From Euptelea pleiosperma (taxonomy: Eukaryota; Streptophyta; Magnoliopsida; Ranunculales; Eupteleaceae): a stretch of DNA of 64,000 nucleotides. The notes under the pieces were generated by a model. That model did not search any database and was not told the origin of the DNA. It saw nothing but the letters and a program-made list of their open reading frames with translations. The stretch covers positions 39,709,109 to 39,773,108 of the forward strand of contig CM068542.1 in the NCBI GenBank assembly GCA_035048495.1, read 5' to 3'. Positions within the stretch are counted from its first letter, which is position 1; each line of letters opens with the position of its first letter. Shown one piece after another: positions 1 through 10,086 of this stretch. The position numbers and the translations under genes are program-made.

Positions 1-179
1 AGTTTCCATGCTTAACTAGATTTTATTTTTTTAGTAATTTTCTTCTTTTAGTAATTTTCGTTTTCCATTAAATAGGTTGTAAGCCGAAGGCAAAGACAAT
101 TTTTGATCAATAAGATTTCGTGATTTAGCTCATTTGTGAGTTCTTCTCTGTTTAGTAGATTCCAAACCTCGAGATATTG

Positions 180-715
180 ACGTTGGTCATATCTCCATAT
201 TGTTTCACACTACGTCATGTAGGTCCATTGATCGTATGAATGTTTGGCCTAGGGATGTAAACGGGCCAGGCCGCAATTCAAATCCTAAGCCCTGGCCCAG
301 TCCTTAGGTGTGTCCATGGGCTGGGCTGCGGGCTGGGTTGAAGTGTCTTGGGCAGCAAAGGGCAAGGGCCAGCCCTAAGAGGAGGAGGGCCGGGCTGCGG
401 GCTCATAGGCTAGATTTACACCCCTAGTTTGGCTCATCCAACATACCAAAAATCAGCCTGATTAGTGATTTTTCACCTTTGGACCTGTGCAACCAAAATA
501 ATGCTTGATTACTATGGTTAAAAATAGACCCCTTGAAATAGATTCTAATCCAACAGTTAGAAATCACTAATCAAACTGATTTTTGGTATGTAGATCCACA
601 TAGGGATGTGCCAAACATCCATACGGTCAGTGGTCTCTAAGAACGTGTGACATATCTCAAACTGTGGTCCCGTATCAACGTTCTGTCATCAAAGATTTAC
701 TCTTGTTCATATCGG
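180..715. mobile_element. Family A foldback MITE, interrupted by a hAT-like element
   Basis: Two arms of the window's commonest foldback repeat: a conserved core around GACCGTATGGATGTTTGGCC, then GGTGGACC, then AAAAATCAGCCTGATTAGTG, repeated in reverse complement on the other side. The left arm is cut at 249 by the element at 250-426, and the right part resumes at 427. Outer limits are approximate. Confidence 0.75.
250..426. mobile_element. hAT-like MITE nested in the family A element
   Basis: The 177-bp element starts TAGGGATGTAAA and ends TTTACACCCCTA, which are imperfect inverted ends. It is flanked by GTTTGGCC (242-249) and GTTTGGCT (427-434), an 8-bp duplication with one mismatch, as expected for the hAT superfamily. 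The interior is G/C-rich and made of GGGCTGGGC-like words. Confidence 0.75.
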
Positions 716-1356
716 TGAGTTCTAAGAAGTAACCGTATGGACCACTTATATAGCCATGCTTCCACTTTATTTGATGGTGCCAGCACTTTATTGCTGGCTG
801 GCCCAATTAAGTAGACGTCAGAGCTGGTTCTTTGGCAGAAATAAGGGGTTTCAGTCTTCAGTTCACGGAAACAAAAACAATTAAATGAATGAGTTCAATT
901 TGACAGAGACGTCCCCCAAAACTTCTGATCCATGGTGTAAAAATCGGCCGTTATGACGATAACATCGGTGTTATAACAGCGCTATAACGGTATCGCCCCA
1001 ACCCTGTTTCATTATTTTACACAAGATCGATCCTGTTATTTTTCCTTGATAAAGGCTTTTAAAAAAAATAATAAAATATTAATATTTGACTTTAATGAAC
1101 AAATCATTAAGTAAAGAAGTCAAGTGGTGACCAAGAGGAATATCAGGCCATTTAAGGAAGCACTCGTTCTCCTTTCAAGTGGCTTTTTCCTTATTGAATA
1201 TGTAGGTAAAGAAGCACTAAAACAACTTTTGCCTGCCCTCACATCTTAGCAACCAAGATCATCACCACACACGTACCAAAAGGATGTAGTTTTCAGTCAG
1301 CTTTTCTCTTTATCTTCCTTGAAATCATCGAAAACTTGGGGTTTGGTTCCACAGTT
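715..1356. other. Upstream flank of WAT1 copy 1
   Basis: About 910-1000 holds a degenerate fragment of the CGGCCGTTATAACG-type repeat (family H). About 1200-1356 is the 5' flank shared with the other array copies, recognisable by ATCATCACCACACACGTACC. The TATA-containing segment present before copies 2 and 4 is missing. No gene is seen. Confidence 0.6.
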
Positions 1357-2123
1357 ATGGATGGAAAGAAGCCATATTTAGCTGTTGTTCTCATACATAC
1401 CATATATGCTGGCATGTTATTGCTCTCTAAAGCTGCATTTAACGGAGGCATGAACAGGCTCCGTGTTCATCTTCTATAGACAGGCGGCTGCCACCATCTT
1501 CTTAATCCCTCTTGCCGTTATCTTCGAACGGTAAACAAACTAACATCTTCCTCTTCCTCTTCACCTCTTTTAATGGGCCGGCTTTATCCAACCAATCACT
1601 AATATTCATGTTCCACCATTAAAGTTTTCTAATTATTTGCTGATGCTGTGTAGGAAGAGAGCTCCACCGCTTTCATTCGTAGTCTTCTGCAAGATTTTCA
1701 TGCTTTCTTTATTGGGGTGATTTTTATTTTTTGTTCTACCCTTACTTCCTCAGATAAGTATGGATTTGATGTTGAAAAATTAGTGATTTTTTTATTTTTT
1801 GGAATGTTGGGCATTTCGAAATATAGGATTACTTTCAGCTTGAATATATGTAATATTGCCCTGGTTTACACATCCGCAACGTTGGCAGCTGCAACATCAA
1901 ATATGCTTCCGGTCATCACCTTCTTCTTCGCTGTTTTGTTCAGGTACTGCTTTTGGTTGCATTTCTTTTTATTTATTTTTGTACAGAAGTGTAAATTAAG
2001 CATAAATAAATAATACCAACTAATCGTGCCCCAGCATTCGCTTGAGAAAGCAGAGAAAAAAAAAAGGATAAGCACCAGATCATTAGATCGAATAGATAAG
2101 TAATGGAATGTGATGTGAGCTTG

Positions 2124-2165
<42 letters not shown>

Positions 2166-4501
2166 GTAAGAGTAGAAACCACATCTCAAAAATATAAACA
2201 CACGAGGTAATTAATCTTGGTGTCCAACTATGCATTGCCATATGTGTGGCGTCCTTGGAATTGGATGCACCAATTTAGATGATCACGTTGGCTCATCTAA
2301 TGGTGGGTCCTACTCTGCTGCAAGCATGCCATTGTGATCCTTCTCTCTCCAGCCTAGTTAGTAAATTCGCCAATTATTTGCGATTAATACAAGAATTTTT
2401 GTTTTTTAAGAAAAGTTTAATAGGACCGTATAAAATAAAATAAAAATACGAATTTTAAGATTAAAGGAATAAAACGTGTATCATTCGCATTTATTACAGT
2501 TTGAGTACTAAAACATACAAGGAAAACTTAATCTCTCTGACTTTTTCTATTTTATAAGGCATGTTTGAAGCTCCGTTTCATACTCAAAACTTAATCTCTA
2601 TGACTTAACCATTCAACCATTTTGTTAAGTTGGTATTATATTTTTAGTGAATTAGTTGAACCAGTAACAATGGTGAAATGGATGTCAAAAGTATTTTAAA
2701 AGGATTAAGTCTTCAAACGTCGAGGAATTGTACCATTGTCAATCCAAGATAATGGTATTGTCGTCTTTTCATTCTGATTTTAAATAGATTTAACAGTAAA
2801 ATTAACCAAAGAAGACTTATCGGTCCATCCTTTGTTAAAGCAATATTAATTAGCATCGAAAATTTTCCTACGGCTTGAATGGTTAAGTCGTGCGTACACT
2901 ACGGACTTTTTGGTACTTCATTTTTTTTTTTTAAATAAAAATGAATTAAGCTGTTGTATAAAATGAAAAAATGGGTAAAATCCAAGCTTTTTAAGGCTAA
3001 ACAAATATAACACTTCAACAATGACTGAACTTCTGACCGAAATTTTATATCCTGAAATCAAATTAAACTCGAACTTGTCCCCTTTCGAATCTTTGCCATA
3101 CACCGAATTGCTAACTTTGCTCTTCCATATCAAATACAGTTAAATGTAGGTGGCTTTGAACTTCAGATGGGTGATGGGATGGGTATGGTATAGTTCAATT
3201 TTGATTAGGCTCGAGGCCAATGCGTAGTGTGATGTATGTCAATTTTCAGGCCCACATACTCTTATAAGTTGGCCCGTTTATAATGTTAGGTCTGATGGGC
3301 CAGACCTAAACCTGAATATAAACTTCACTGGGTTTGGGATGCACTTATAGGTTGGAAGCTGAGGCATGGACTTGCTTGTTGGACCCGGTAACTGAATTGG
3401 TTGGCTCAGGCATGGCCTTGACCTATCTCTGATTTGCTTTCCAGGATAGAAATTGTCAAACTAAGGACCCTCTCCGGGACTGTCAAGATTGTGGGTGTGG
3501 TACTCTGCATGGCCGGTGCCGCAACTCTGGCCTTCTACAAGGGCCCACAATTGAAACCATTGATCCATCACCACCCATTTGGGCATCAAAGTAGAGATCA
3601 AGAAGGTGTAGTTCTTGCCCATTCAAGCAAAGCATGGATAAAGGGTTGCTTCCTTATGCTCATTGGCAACATCTCATGGGGTTTATGGCTTGTATTGCAG
3701 GTAGTTTTTTCTCCAAATTAATAATCTTACGCATGTCTTATACAAATAAAAGTATTTGTATACGCATTGTTATGCAAATTAATCAATTACCACTTTTACT
3801 TGTATAAATTAATAAATGGGATACATGTATATTTTGAATGGGGACAGGTACGAGTTATGAAAAGCTACCCTTCCAAGCTTCTCTTCACAACTCTTCAGTG
3901 CTTTCTAAGCACCATTCAGTCATTTATCGTCGCCATCGCCTTCGAGAGAAACTCTAATCAATGGAAGCGGCATTTAGATGTCAGGGCTGCTTGCCGTGGC
4001 CTACTGTGTAATGACATGAGAAATTCTTCTCAACTTTCTTATTAAGTATCGTTATGAAATGATCGATTGATTGAGCTAGTTGTGACTCATGGCAGGGAAT
4101 CGTGGTTACCGGCGTTACATTCTATTTACAAGTATGGTGCATCGAGAAGAAGGGCCCCGTTTTCTTAGCGATGTTTACCCCACTGTCTATCATCATCACA
4201 ATCTTCTGTTCGGCGTTTCTATTGCGGGTGAACTAATTAGTTTGGGAAGGTGATCAGTTTAGTTTGCTTGATTAAATCTAATCAAAGGGTTCAAAATACA
4301 GTCATCTAACCTACTTAGAAATGTTGTTTCAGTGTTCTAGGTGGGATTCTTTTGGTTGGAGGGCTTTATAGCGTTTTGTGGGGGAAGAGCATGGAAGAAA
4401 GGGATGGCAGCAGGTTAACAGTTGAAAATGGGAAGAACAAGGAAGAAGGGATTAGTAGGTTGGTGGTTGAAGATAAGAAAGAGTGCTTAGAGGTTATCTA
4501 A
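1357..4501 (+). pseudogene. WAT1-related (EamA/MtN21-like) transporter, array copy 1, frameshifted
   Basis: Seven exons align with intact copies 2 and 4: 1357-1530, 1654-1716, 1827-1943, 3445-3700, 3848-4007, 4096-4249 and 4333-4501. Exon 1 is 174 nt instead of 173: an extra base after the GGMN codons shifts the frame into a TAG within nine codons. Exon 5 is 160 instead of 159 nt (extra A after GATGTC). Exon 6 is 154 instead of 152 nt (extra CG before GGTGAA), also giving an early stop. All splice sites are still GT-AG, and exon 4 has a harmless 6-nt in-frame length difference. The family consists of plant membrane transporters with two EamA repeats, and several members move amino acids or auxin. 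The start is the ATG shared with all copies. With three independent frameshifts a working product is very unlikely. Confidence 0.9.
2127..2163. repeat. (GA)n microsatellite in intron 3 of copy 1
   Basis: An uninterrupted run of GA dinucleotides. The 1.5-kb intron 3 of copy 1 has extra sequence from about 2030 to 3160 that is not obvious in the sister introns; apart from this run I see only AT-rich DNA there. Confidence 0.9.
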
Positions 4502-5879
4502 TTACCTCTTGCTTTTATATTTCAGTGCTTAGAGTGTGATCGCCATTAGAAATGGAACTGAGTTGCTTGCACCTAAGGCTCTGTCTGGTTGCCATTAATA
4601 AGTTTTCTAGAAATGAATTTTGCATATATATATATATATATATATATATAAATGTCATCGTAGAACTTTTTCTGTTACAACCTACACTTTCTAACATACA
4701 AATTTTTTTTTCTGTAAAACTTTTTGCTGATCATCAAACCCAGCCTAAATGTATAAAAGTATTTTCTATTGACAGGAGGTCTAGTGTTCCCCTTGGGTAG
4801 ACCCAAAAGATGGTCTATATTCTCGATATCTGCGCACATGGAACTCACGCGGTGGAATTGGACTCACCATTTGATGGATCTAGGAGATCATCCTGTTAAT
4901 AGACCCAATTGGACGACTATAACCATTCGATCTGTGGACTTATATTCGTCTTTCTTTTAAATCCTTCATTGAATGATTTTTTTTTCTATTATTCACGCAC
5001 TTTACCATAAACGTTCTTCGGGTCTGCCTTCCAAACGGGAAACTTTGGATTTCTTGTCATATAGATATAATGACATTGCCAGGGTGTTTGGATGCAGGCT
5101 TAGGAGTGGTCAGACATGAGTAACCCAAGTACAATGACTTCTAACTTCTTCTTGAGCAAAGAAGGCAAAATTTTAGCTCACGCAGTACTGACCTCTGGGG
5201 CCTGTTGGGGCGGGAGGATGTACTTGCTGTATTTTTTGAACGCAGGCCGTTGAACAGGAGAAATTTTTTGATCCTGGTATTTTTCTATGCGGGCGTCAGG
5301 GCTGCACCTAGACGTTCATACCAAAAATCAGCTTGTTTGATGATTTTTACTCGTTGAATTTAGTACCCAATTGGGCGTTGAAGCACTGATGATGATGGCG
5401 ACGATTCAATTCGGTTGCAGAGAAACGGTGATCGAAATTAATTGGTGGTAATGTTGCAGGTGGAGGCACGGCAATGTCCATCCTTGATAATGCCAGTTGC
5501 TAGGGCAGAGAAGCAAGAGAGGGTGAGAGAGGCGACAAATCCAAAAATGGTTGAGACTTGAGAGGGTTGCAGGTGCTCAAGCGCTGATGGAGCACAGATG
5601 GGTGAGTTGATGGTGGTTACAGCCACGACACCGGTATTGATGGTGCACGAACAGCAGTAGTGCGGCTGCAATGGAAACGACAACGGTGCCTGTCGTGGTT
5701 CAGTAGCAAAGACAAGGGCGAACATGAGGTAGCCCACTGATGTACAGTGCTTGAGTGACCTTTAATTTCACTAGTTAAGCGATCATTAAGATAATTTTCA
5801 AACAATTAATGATTGAGTCTATAATTGTTTGATTAAGGAAACAGAAATGTGTTAAGACTCATCATGCGAACGTTGACGT
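4502..5879. other. Spacer between WAT1 copies 1 and 2, left part
   Basis: A (TA)n run lies at about 4624-4651. The stretch 4770-4960 (around TAGACCCAAAAGATGGTCTA) recurs after copy 2 at 10280-10440, so it is part of the duplicated unit. A thionin-like exon fragment lies at 5207-5257. The block 5750-5850 (AGTGACCTTT...CTATAATTGTTT) recurs upstream of copies 3 and 4. An open frame at 5438-5737 on the minus strand resembles nothing I know and is probably chance. Confidence 0.6.
5207..5257 (-). pseudogene. Fragment of a thionin-like peptide gene (exon 1 end plus donor)
   Basis: About 46 bp matches 23648-23694 with few mismatches: the coding end of exon 1 of the thionin-like gene (Cys-Ser-Thr-x-Cys-Val-Gln-Lys on the minus strand) followed by the CAAGTACATC donor region. 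No signal peptide part or second exon is recognisable nearby, so this is a stranded gene fragment, in the same orientation as the gene 18 kb away. Confidence 0.7.
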
Positions 5880-6240
5880 GGTAGATGCCGAGGTGGCCCC
5901 TACATGGCTCATTTTTTTGGGCCCACTAACCACATGGATGTTTTACACCACCCCTTGGTGGATATTTACGAAAAATCAGTCTCATTTATTTTAACTAGCC
6001 ATAGATTTTAGCACTTTTTTAGGATTGATTATAGCCATTGGATTCAAGCATGTTTTTTGTATATTTTTTGGATACTTAATCCAACGGCTAGAAAGTATCA
6101 ACAAAACTGATTTTTGGTATTCATATCCACCAAGGGGTGGGGTCAACATCCATGCGGTTAGTGTGCCCAAAACAATGAGCCATGTAGGGCCATGAGACCC
6201 CTCTGCGTCGACTGCATCCAAAGTCCTCTGCATCTAAAAT
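5880..6240. mobile_element. Family B foldback MITE in the 5' region of WAT1 copy 2
   Basis: Inverted arms: CCCACTAACCACATGGATG ... CACCCCTTGGTGGATAT, and the reverse-complement counterpart at 6118-6180. It lies between the conserved upstream block (5750-5850) and the proximal promoter of copy 2, which it has pushed apart. Boundaries are approximate. Confidence 0.7.
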
Positions 6241-6918
6241 TTTATGTATCCACGGTACCCAATTATAATTGGTTTCTTTAGAGAGATATTTAGGAGTCGT
6301 TTCCCAACACTAGGAGATATCTTTTGAATTAGTTTCCTGACACTAAAAGATATAGATTGTAACCGATGGTTAAGGAATGAAACAAAGAACAAAAATCATT
6401 TTAATTATTAAACAACCATTTAGCTCAAAAGATCGACCTATTGGGGGGAAAGGCGAAACAACTATGTATACCAATGAGTCGTCGGGCCAACATAACACGT
6501 GTGTGGAAAAACACTATCCGCTAATATTAATGTACGAAAGTGTTTAGAGAGTGATTCTCTCAAGGAATAATCTTCGTTAAGAACCTGGTTCTTTTGGTTC
6601 TTAACAAAATGAGGAGACGAAGAATTTTACTCTCAACTTTACCAAAATCATATTATACCTGCAAATAGTTGATAGAAGAGTTCCAACCAATCAATCTAAA
6701 AGAAGTATGTGGTAGGTGCTCTAGAATGCTGTAGCACCACAAAAGAAGCACCATGCGCCTCACATAGTGTTATTTAAAAATGTAGAGAATAGAAACACCA
6801 CTGACAACTTTTGCCTGACCCCTTCCAAGTAAAGCAACTAAGATCATCACCACACACGTACCCAAAGGATAAAATATGTATTTTTCATTAAGCTTTTTCT
6901 CTTTATGATCGAAACTTG
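6241..6918. other. Proximal 5' flank of WAT1 copy 2
   Basis: AT-rich. From about 6780 it is shared with the other array copies (CACCACTGACAACTTTTGCC, then ATCATCACCACACACGTACC). No other feature is seen. Confidence 0.5.
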
Positions 6919-6924
6919 TATAAA
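6919..6924 (+). promoter_or_regulatory. Candidate TATA box of WAT1 copy 2
   Basis: TATAAA lies 85 nt before the ATG, in a segment (CTTGTATAAATTTTTCAAG) also present before copy 4 (CTTATATAAATCTTTCAAG) but absent from copies 1 and 3. Confidence 0.6.
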
Positions 6925-7003
6925 TTTTTCAAGTCTTTGATTTATTTTTTTCTTAAGCCATTGAAAACTTGGGGTTTGTTGCTTGTCTCCATAGTAAGTA
7001 GTA

Positions 7004-10000
7004 ATGGACGGAAAGAGGCCTTATTTGGCTGTTGTTCTCGTACAAACCATATATGCTGGCATGTATTTGATCTCCAAAGCTGCATTTAACGGAGGCATGA
7101 ACAGTTACGTGTTCGTTTTTTATAGACAGGCGGCTGCCACCGTCTTCTTAATCCCTCTTGCTGTTATCTTCGAAAGGTATAAACAAACTAATTAGTACAC
7201 CTTCCTCTTCCTCGACTGTTCCACCATTAAAGTGTTCTAATTATTTGCTGATGCTGTATATAGGAAGAGAGCTCCACCACTTTCATTCCTAGCCTTCTGC
7301 AAGATTTTCACGCTATCTTTATTTGGGTAATTTTTTTTTCTACTCTTACGTCCTCAGATAAGTATGGATTTGAGGTAGAAATATTTTTTTATTATTATTT
7401 TTTTTTTCTGAACGTTGGGATTTGGAAATATAGGATTACATTTAGCTTGAATATCACTAGTGTTGCCCTAGATTACACATCCGCAACATTGGTGGCTGCA
7501 ACAACAAATATGCTTCCTGTCATCACCTTCTTCTTCGCTGTTTTGCTCAGGTACTGCTTTTGCTTGCATTTCTTCCTTCTTCTTTTTGGTTATAAATGTG
7601 TAAAGGGTCGGGCTCGGGGGACTCCCATTTTGACGTACCCACATAGAAGATGAATCAATGGCTGATTTTTGGTGAGGATATTGATCTCCTCACCATATAG
7701 ATCACCCCAACAAAAAATCAAACCATTCTGAAATTTCTAACCCCATCAAATGTGGTTTTCAAGTTATACAGTAAACATCGACAGTCCATTGTTCCTCAAC
7801 TTCTAAACCAGTATACGAAAATCCGAATGATTTGAATTTTTGTGAGGATGATCTTCTCACCATAGATATTGTCCTCACAAAAAATCAGCCCTTGATTCAT
7901 CTTCTACGTGGGTACGCCAAAATGGGGGTCCCCCGAGCCCGACCCATGTGTAAATTATGCATAAATAAATAGTAACCACTAACCATGCCAGCATAAATAA
8001 ATGCACGCGCACTCTATTACTTTTCTTCAGTCAAATTGATTTTTGATTTATGTGTATATACCGAGAGAAGGTAATGTTGTAGCTCATGCTATAGCTTCTA
8101 AGGCTTGTTCTTTTGTTTCTCCGATGGTGTGGGAAAACCACTATCCTTCATGGCTTTCTGATGTGCTGAAGGATGACGGTTCCATCTCATCTTAGCTGCT
8201 GCTTTGCTTTTCTCTAGAATGAAATCGTTAATTACAAAAAAAAAATTGATTTTTGATTTAAGGAGATGAGCTGTGTTGCTCCTCTTGAGGAAGACGTCTC
8301 CCCTCGGTTCACAACCTTGGATGGTCCTCGTTATTTACAGCACATAAATCCGGAGGACATCTAGATCCTACGGGGGACGTATTCCTGAGGAGGACATTAA
8401 GATTAGTCTTAGCCTCTTAGGGTTGCAAATGGGCTAGATTATGGGCCTGGCATAGGTCTATTAGATTAGGCCCAAGACTGAGGCCTGACGTGAAATGCAT
8501 GAAGCTATTCAAATTCAGGCTCGCAACCTCCTATGGGCGGCCAGTTGGCAATGTCAATTATGACAGACTGGACCTAAAGCTCATCTAATTTTTACTGGGC
8601 TTCGGCTGAAATTGTAGGTTGGCAGCTCAGCATGGGCATGATTATTAGACCCAGTAACAAAATAGCTAGCCTGGGCTTAGGCCCGGACCAATTAGGCCCA
8701 GTTAAATTCCTTTTTAAAGTTTCAGCAACACCTGCTTTGCATTCCAGGATGGAAACTGTCCACCTAAGGAAACTCTCCGGTACTGCCAAGATAGTGGGTG
8801 TAGTACTCTGCATGGCCGGCTGTGCGACTCTAGCCTTCTACAAGGGCCCACAATTGAAACCGTTGATCCATCACCATCCATTTGGACATCAAAGTGGCGA
8901 AGGTGGAGTTCTTGCCCATTCAAGCAAAGCATGGATAAAGGGTTGCTTCCTTATGCTCATTGGCAACTTCTCATGGGGTTTATGGCTTGTATTGCAGGTA
9001 GTTTTTTTTTCTCCAAATTAATAATCTTAAGCATGTCTTATACAAATAAAAATATTGTATACACATTGTTATGCAAATTAATCAATTACCACTTGTATAA
9101 ATTAATAAATTGGATGCTGCATATTTTGAATGGGGACAGGTACGAATTTTGAAAAGCTACCCTTCCAAGCTTCTCTTCACAACTCTTCAGTGCTTTTTAA
9201 GCACCATTCAGTCATTTATTGTCGCTATCGCATTCGAGAGAAAATCTAATTATCAATGGAAACTGCATTTAAATATCGGACTCCTCGCCGTGGCCTACTC
9301 CGTAAGGACACCGAGAAATTTTTCGGAACTTTCTTATCTTTGGTTCCTTTTTGTTTAGATTGTTCTTAAGTAATCATATATATATATATATATATATATA
9401 TTGTATGTCCTTACACAAAGAACCTCTATAAACCTTTTTTAATCAACCCATCCGTGCAGATGCGCAAAATTGCATACCGATCAGATGGTTAGGAGCAACT
9501 GATCGATATGTAATATGTTGCTACTATGATCTATCAATTGGACGGTCTAGATTGATGACATATGCACCGATTGGAAGATGGGAAGTGGTTTATATGATGG
9601 GTATCATTAGTAATAATTTAGTTATCAAAGCTTAAGTGTCTTATTGTTTATGAAGAGATTAATAAAGGTAGTTGTGACTTATGCAGGGAATCGTGGTTAC
9701 GGGCGTTACGTTCTATTTACAAGCATGGTGCATCGAGAAGAAGGGCCCCGTTTTCGTATCGATCGCTACCCCATTGTCTTTGATCATCACAATCTTCTGT
9801 TCGGCGTTTTTATTGGGTGAATTAATTAGTTTGGGAAGGTGATCATCAGTTTACTTTGCTTGATTTAATCTAATCAAAGGGTTCAAATTACAGTCTAGGC
9901 TAAAGTGAGAGACTCATCTAACCTACATAACATTGTTGTTTCAGTGTTCTAGGTGGGATTTTTTTAGTTGGAGGGCTTTATAGCGTTTTGTGGGGGCAGA

Positions 10001-10086
10001 GCATGGAAGAAATGGATGGGAGATTAACAGTTGAAGATGGGAAGAGCAAGGAAGAAGGGAATAGTAGGTTGGTGGTTGGTGGTTGA
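7004..10086 (+). CDS. WAT1-related EamA-domain transporter, array copy 2 (intact)
   Basis: Plant plasma-membrane or tonoplast carrier family with two EamA repeats and usually ten membrane helices; relatives move amino acids, auxin or other small metabolites. The substrate of this copy cannot be read from the sequence. Exons: 7004-7176, 7264-7326, 7434-7550, 8748-8997, 9140-9301, 9687-9838 and 9945-10086, all GT-AG, total 1059 nt, 352 aa, a normal length. Repeat 1 covers roughly residues 8-135, with hydrophobic runs starting YLAVVLVQTIYAG and the YTSATLVAATTNMLPV segment. A His-rich loop (HHHP) near residue 150 precedes repeat 2 (about 175-320). Start: first ATG, conserved in all four copies, 85 nt after a TATA box. 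Oddity: a 7-bp tandem duplication (GGTGGTT) at the end shifts the frame, so the tail stops about a dozen residues earlier than in copies 1, 3 and 4. Intron 3 carries two later insertions. Confidence 0.92.
7605..7945. mobile_element. Mutator-like MITE in intron 3 of copy 2 (family D relative)
   Basis: A 341-bp foldback with about 65-bp inverted ends (GGGTCGGGCTCGGGGGAC / its reverse complement). A perfect 9-bp direct repeat ATGTGTAAA flanks it at 7596-7604 and 7946-7954, the Mutator-type target-site length. Copies 1 and 4 show uninterrupted related sequence at this place (GTGTAAATTAAGC and TTGTAAATTAAGC), so insertion followed the gene duplication. The inner part (GAAGATGAATCAATGGCTGA, GGTGAGGATGATCTCCTCA) recurs at about 45000-45250. 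Confidence 0.85.
8051..8242 (+). mobile_element. 5'-truncated LINE (L1-type) tail with RNase H end, in intron 3 of copy 2
   Basis: One frame gives REGNVVAHAIASKA ... MVWENHYPSWLSDVLK then a stop, which matches the C-terminal end of the RNase H domain of plant L1 elements (RxGNxxAHxxA). It ends in poly(A). The 18-bp sequence AAATTGATTTTTGATTTA occurs at both sides (8033-8050 and 8243-8260; the A run makes the edge uncertain by a few bases), as expected for target-primed reverse transcription. Confidence 0.85.
9378..9401. repeat. (AT)n microsatellite in intron 5 of copy 2
   Basis: A pure AT dinucleotide run; the rest of this intron is also longer than in sister copies. Confidence 0.85.

Noticed and set aside
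5438..5737. 99-codon minus-strand frame with several Cys
   Set aside because: No similarity I recognise, no start context or introns, overlaps another chance frame.
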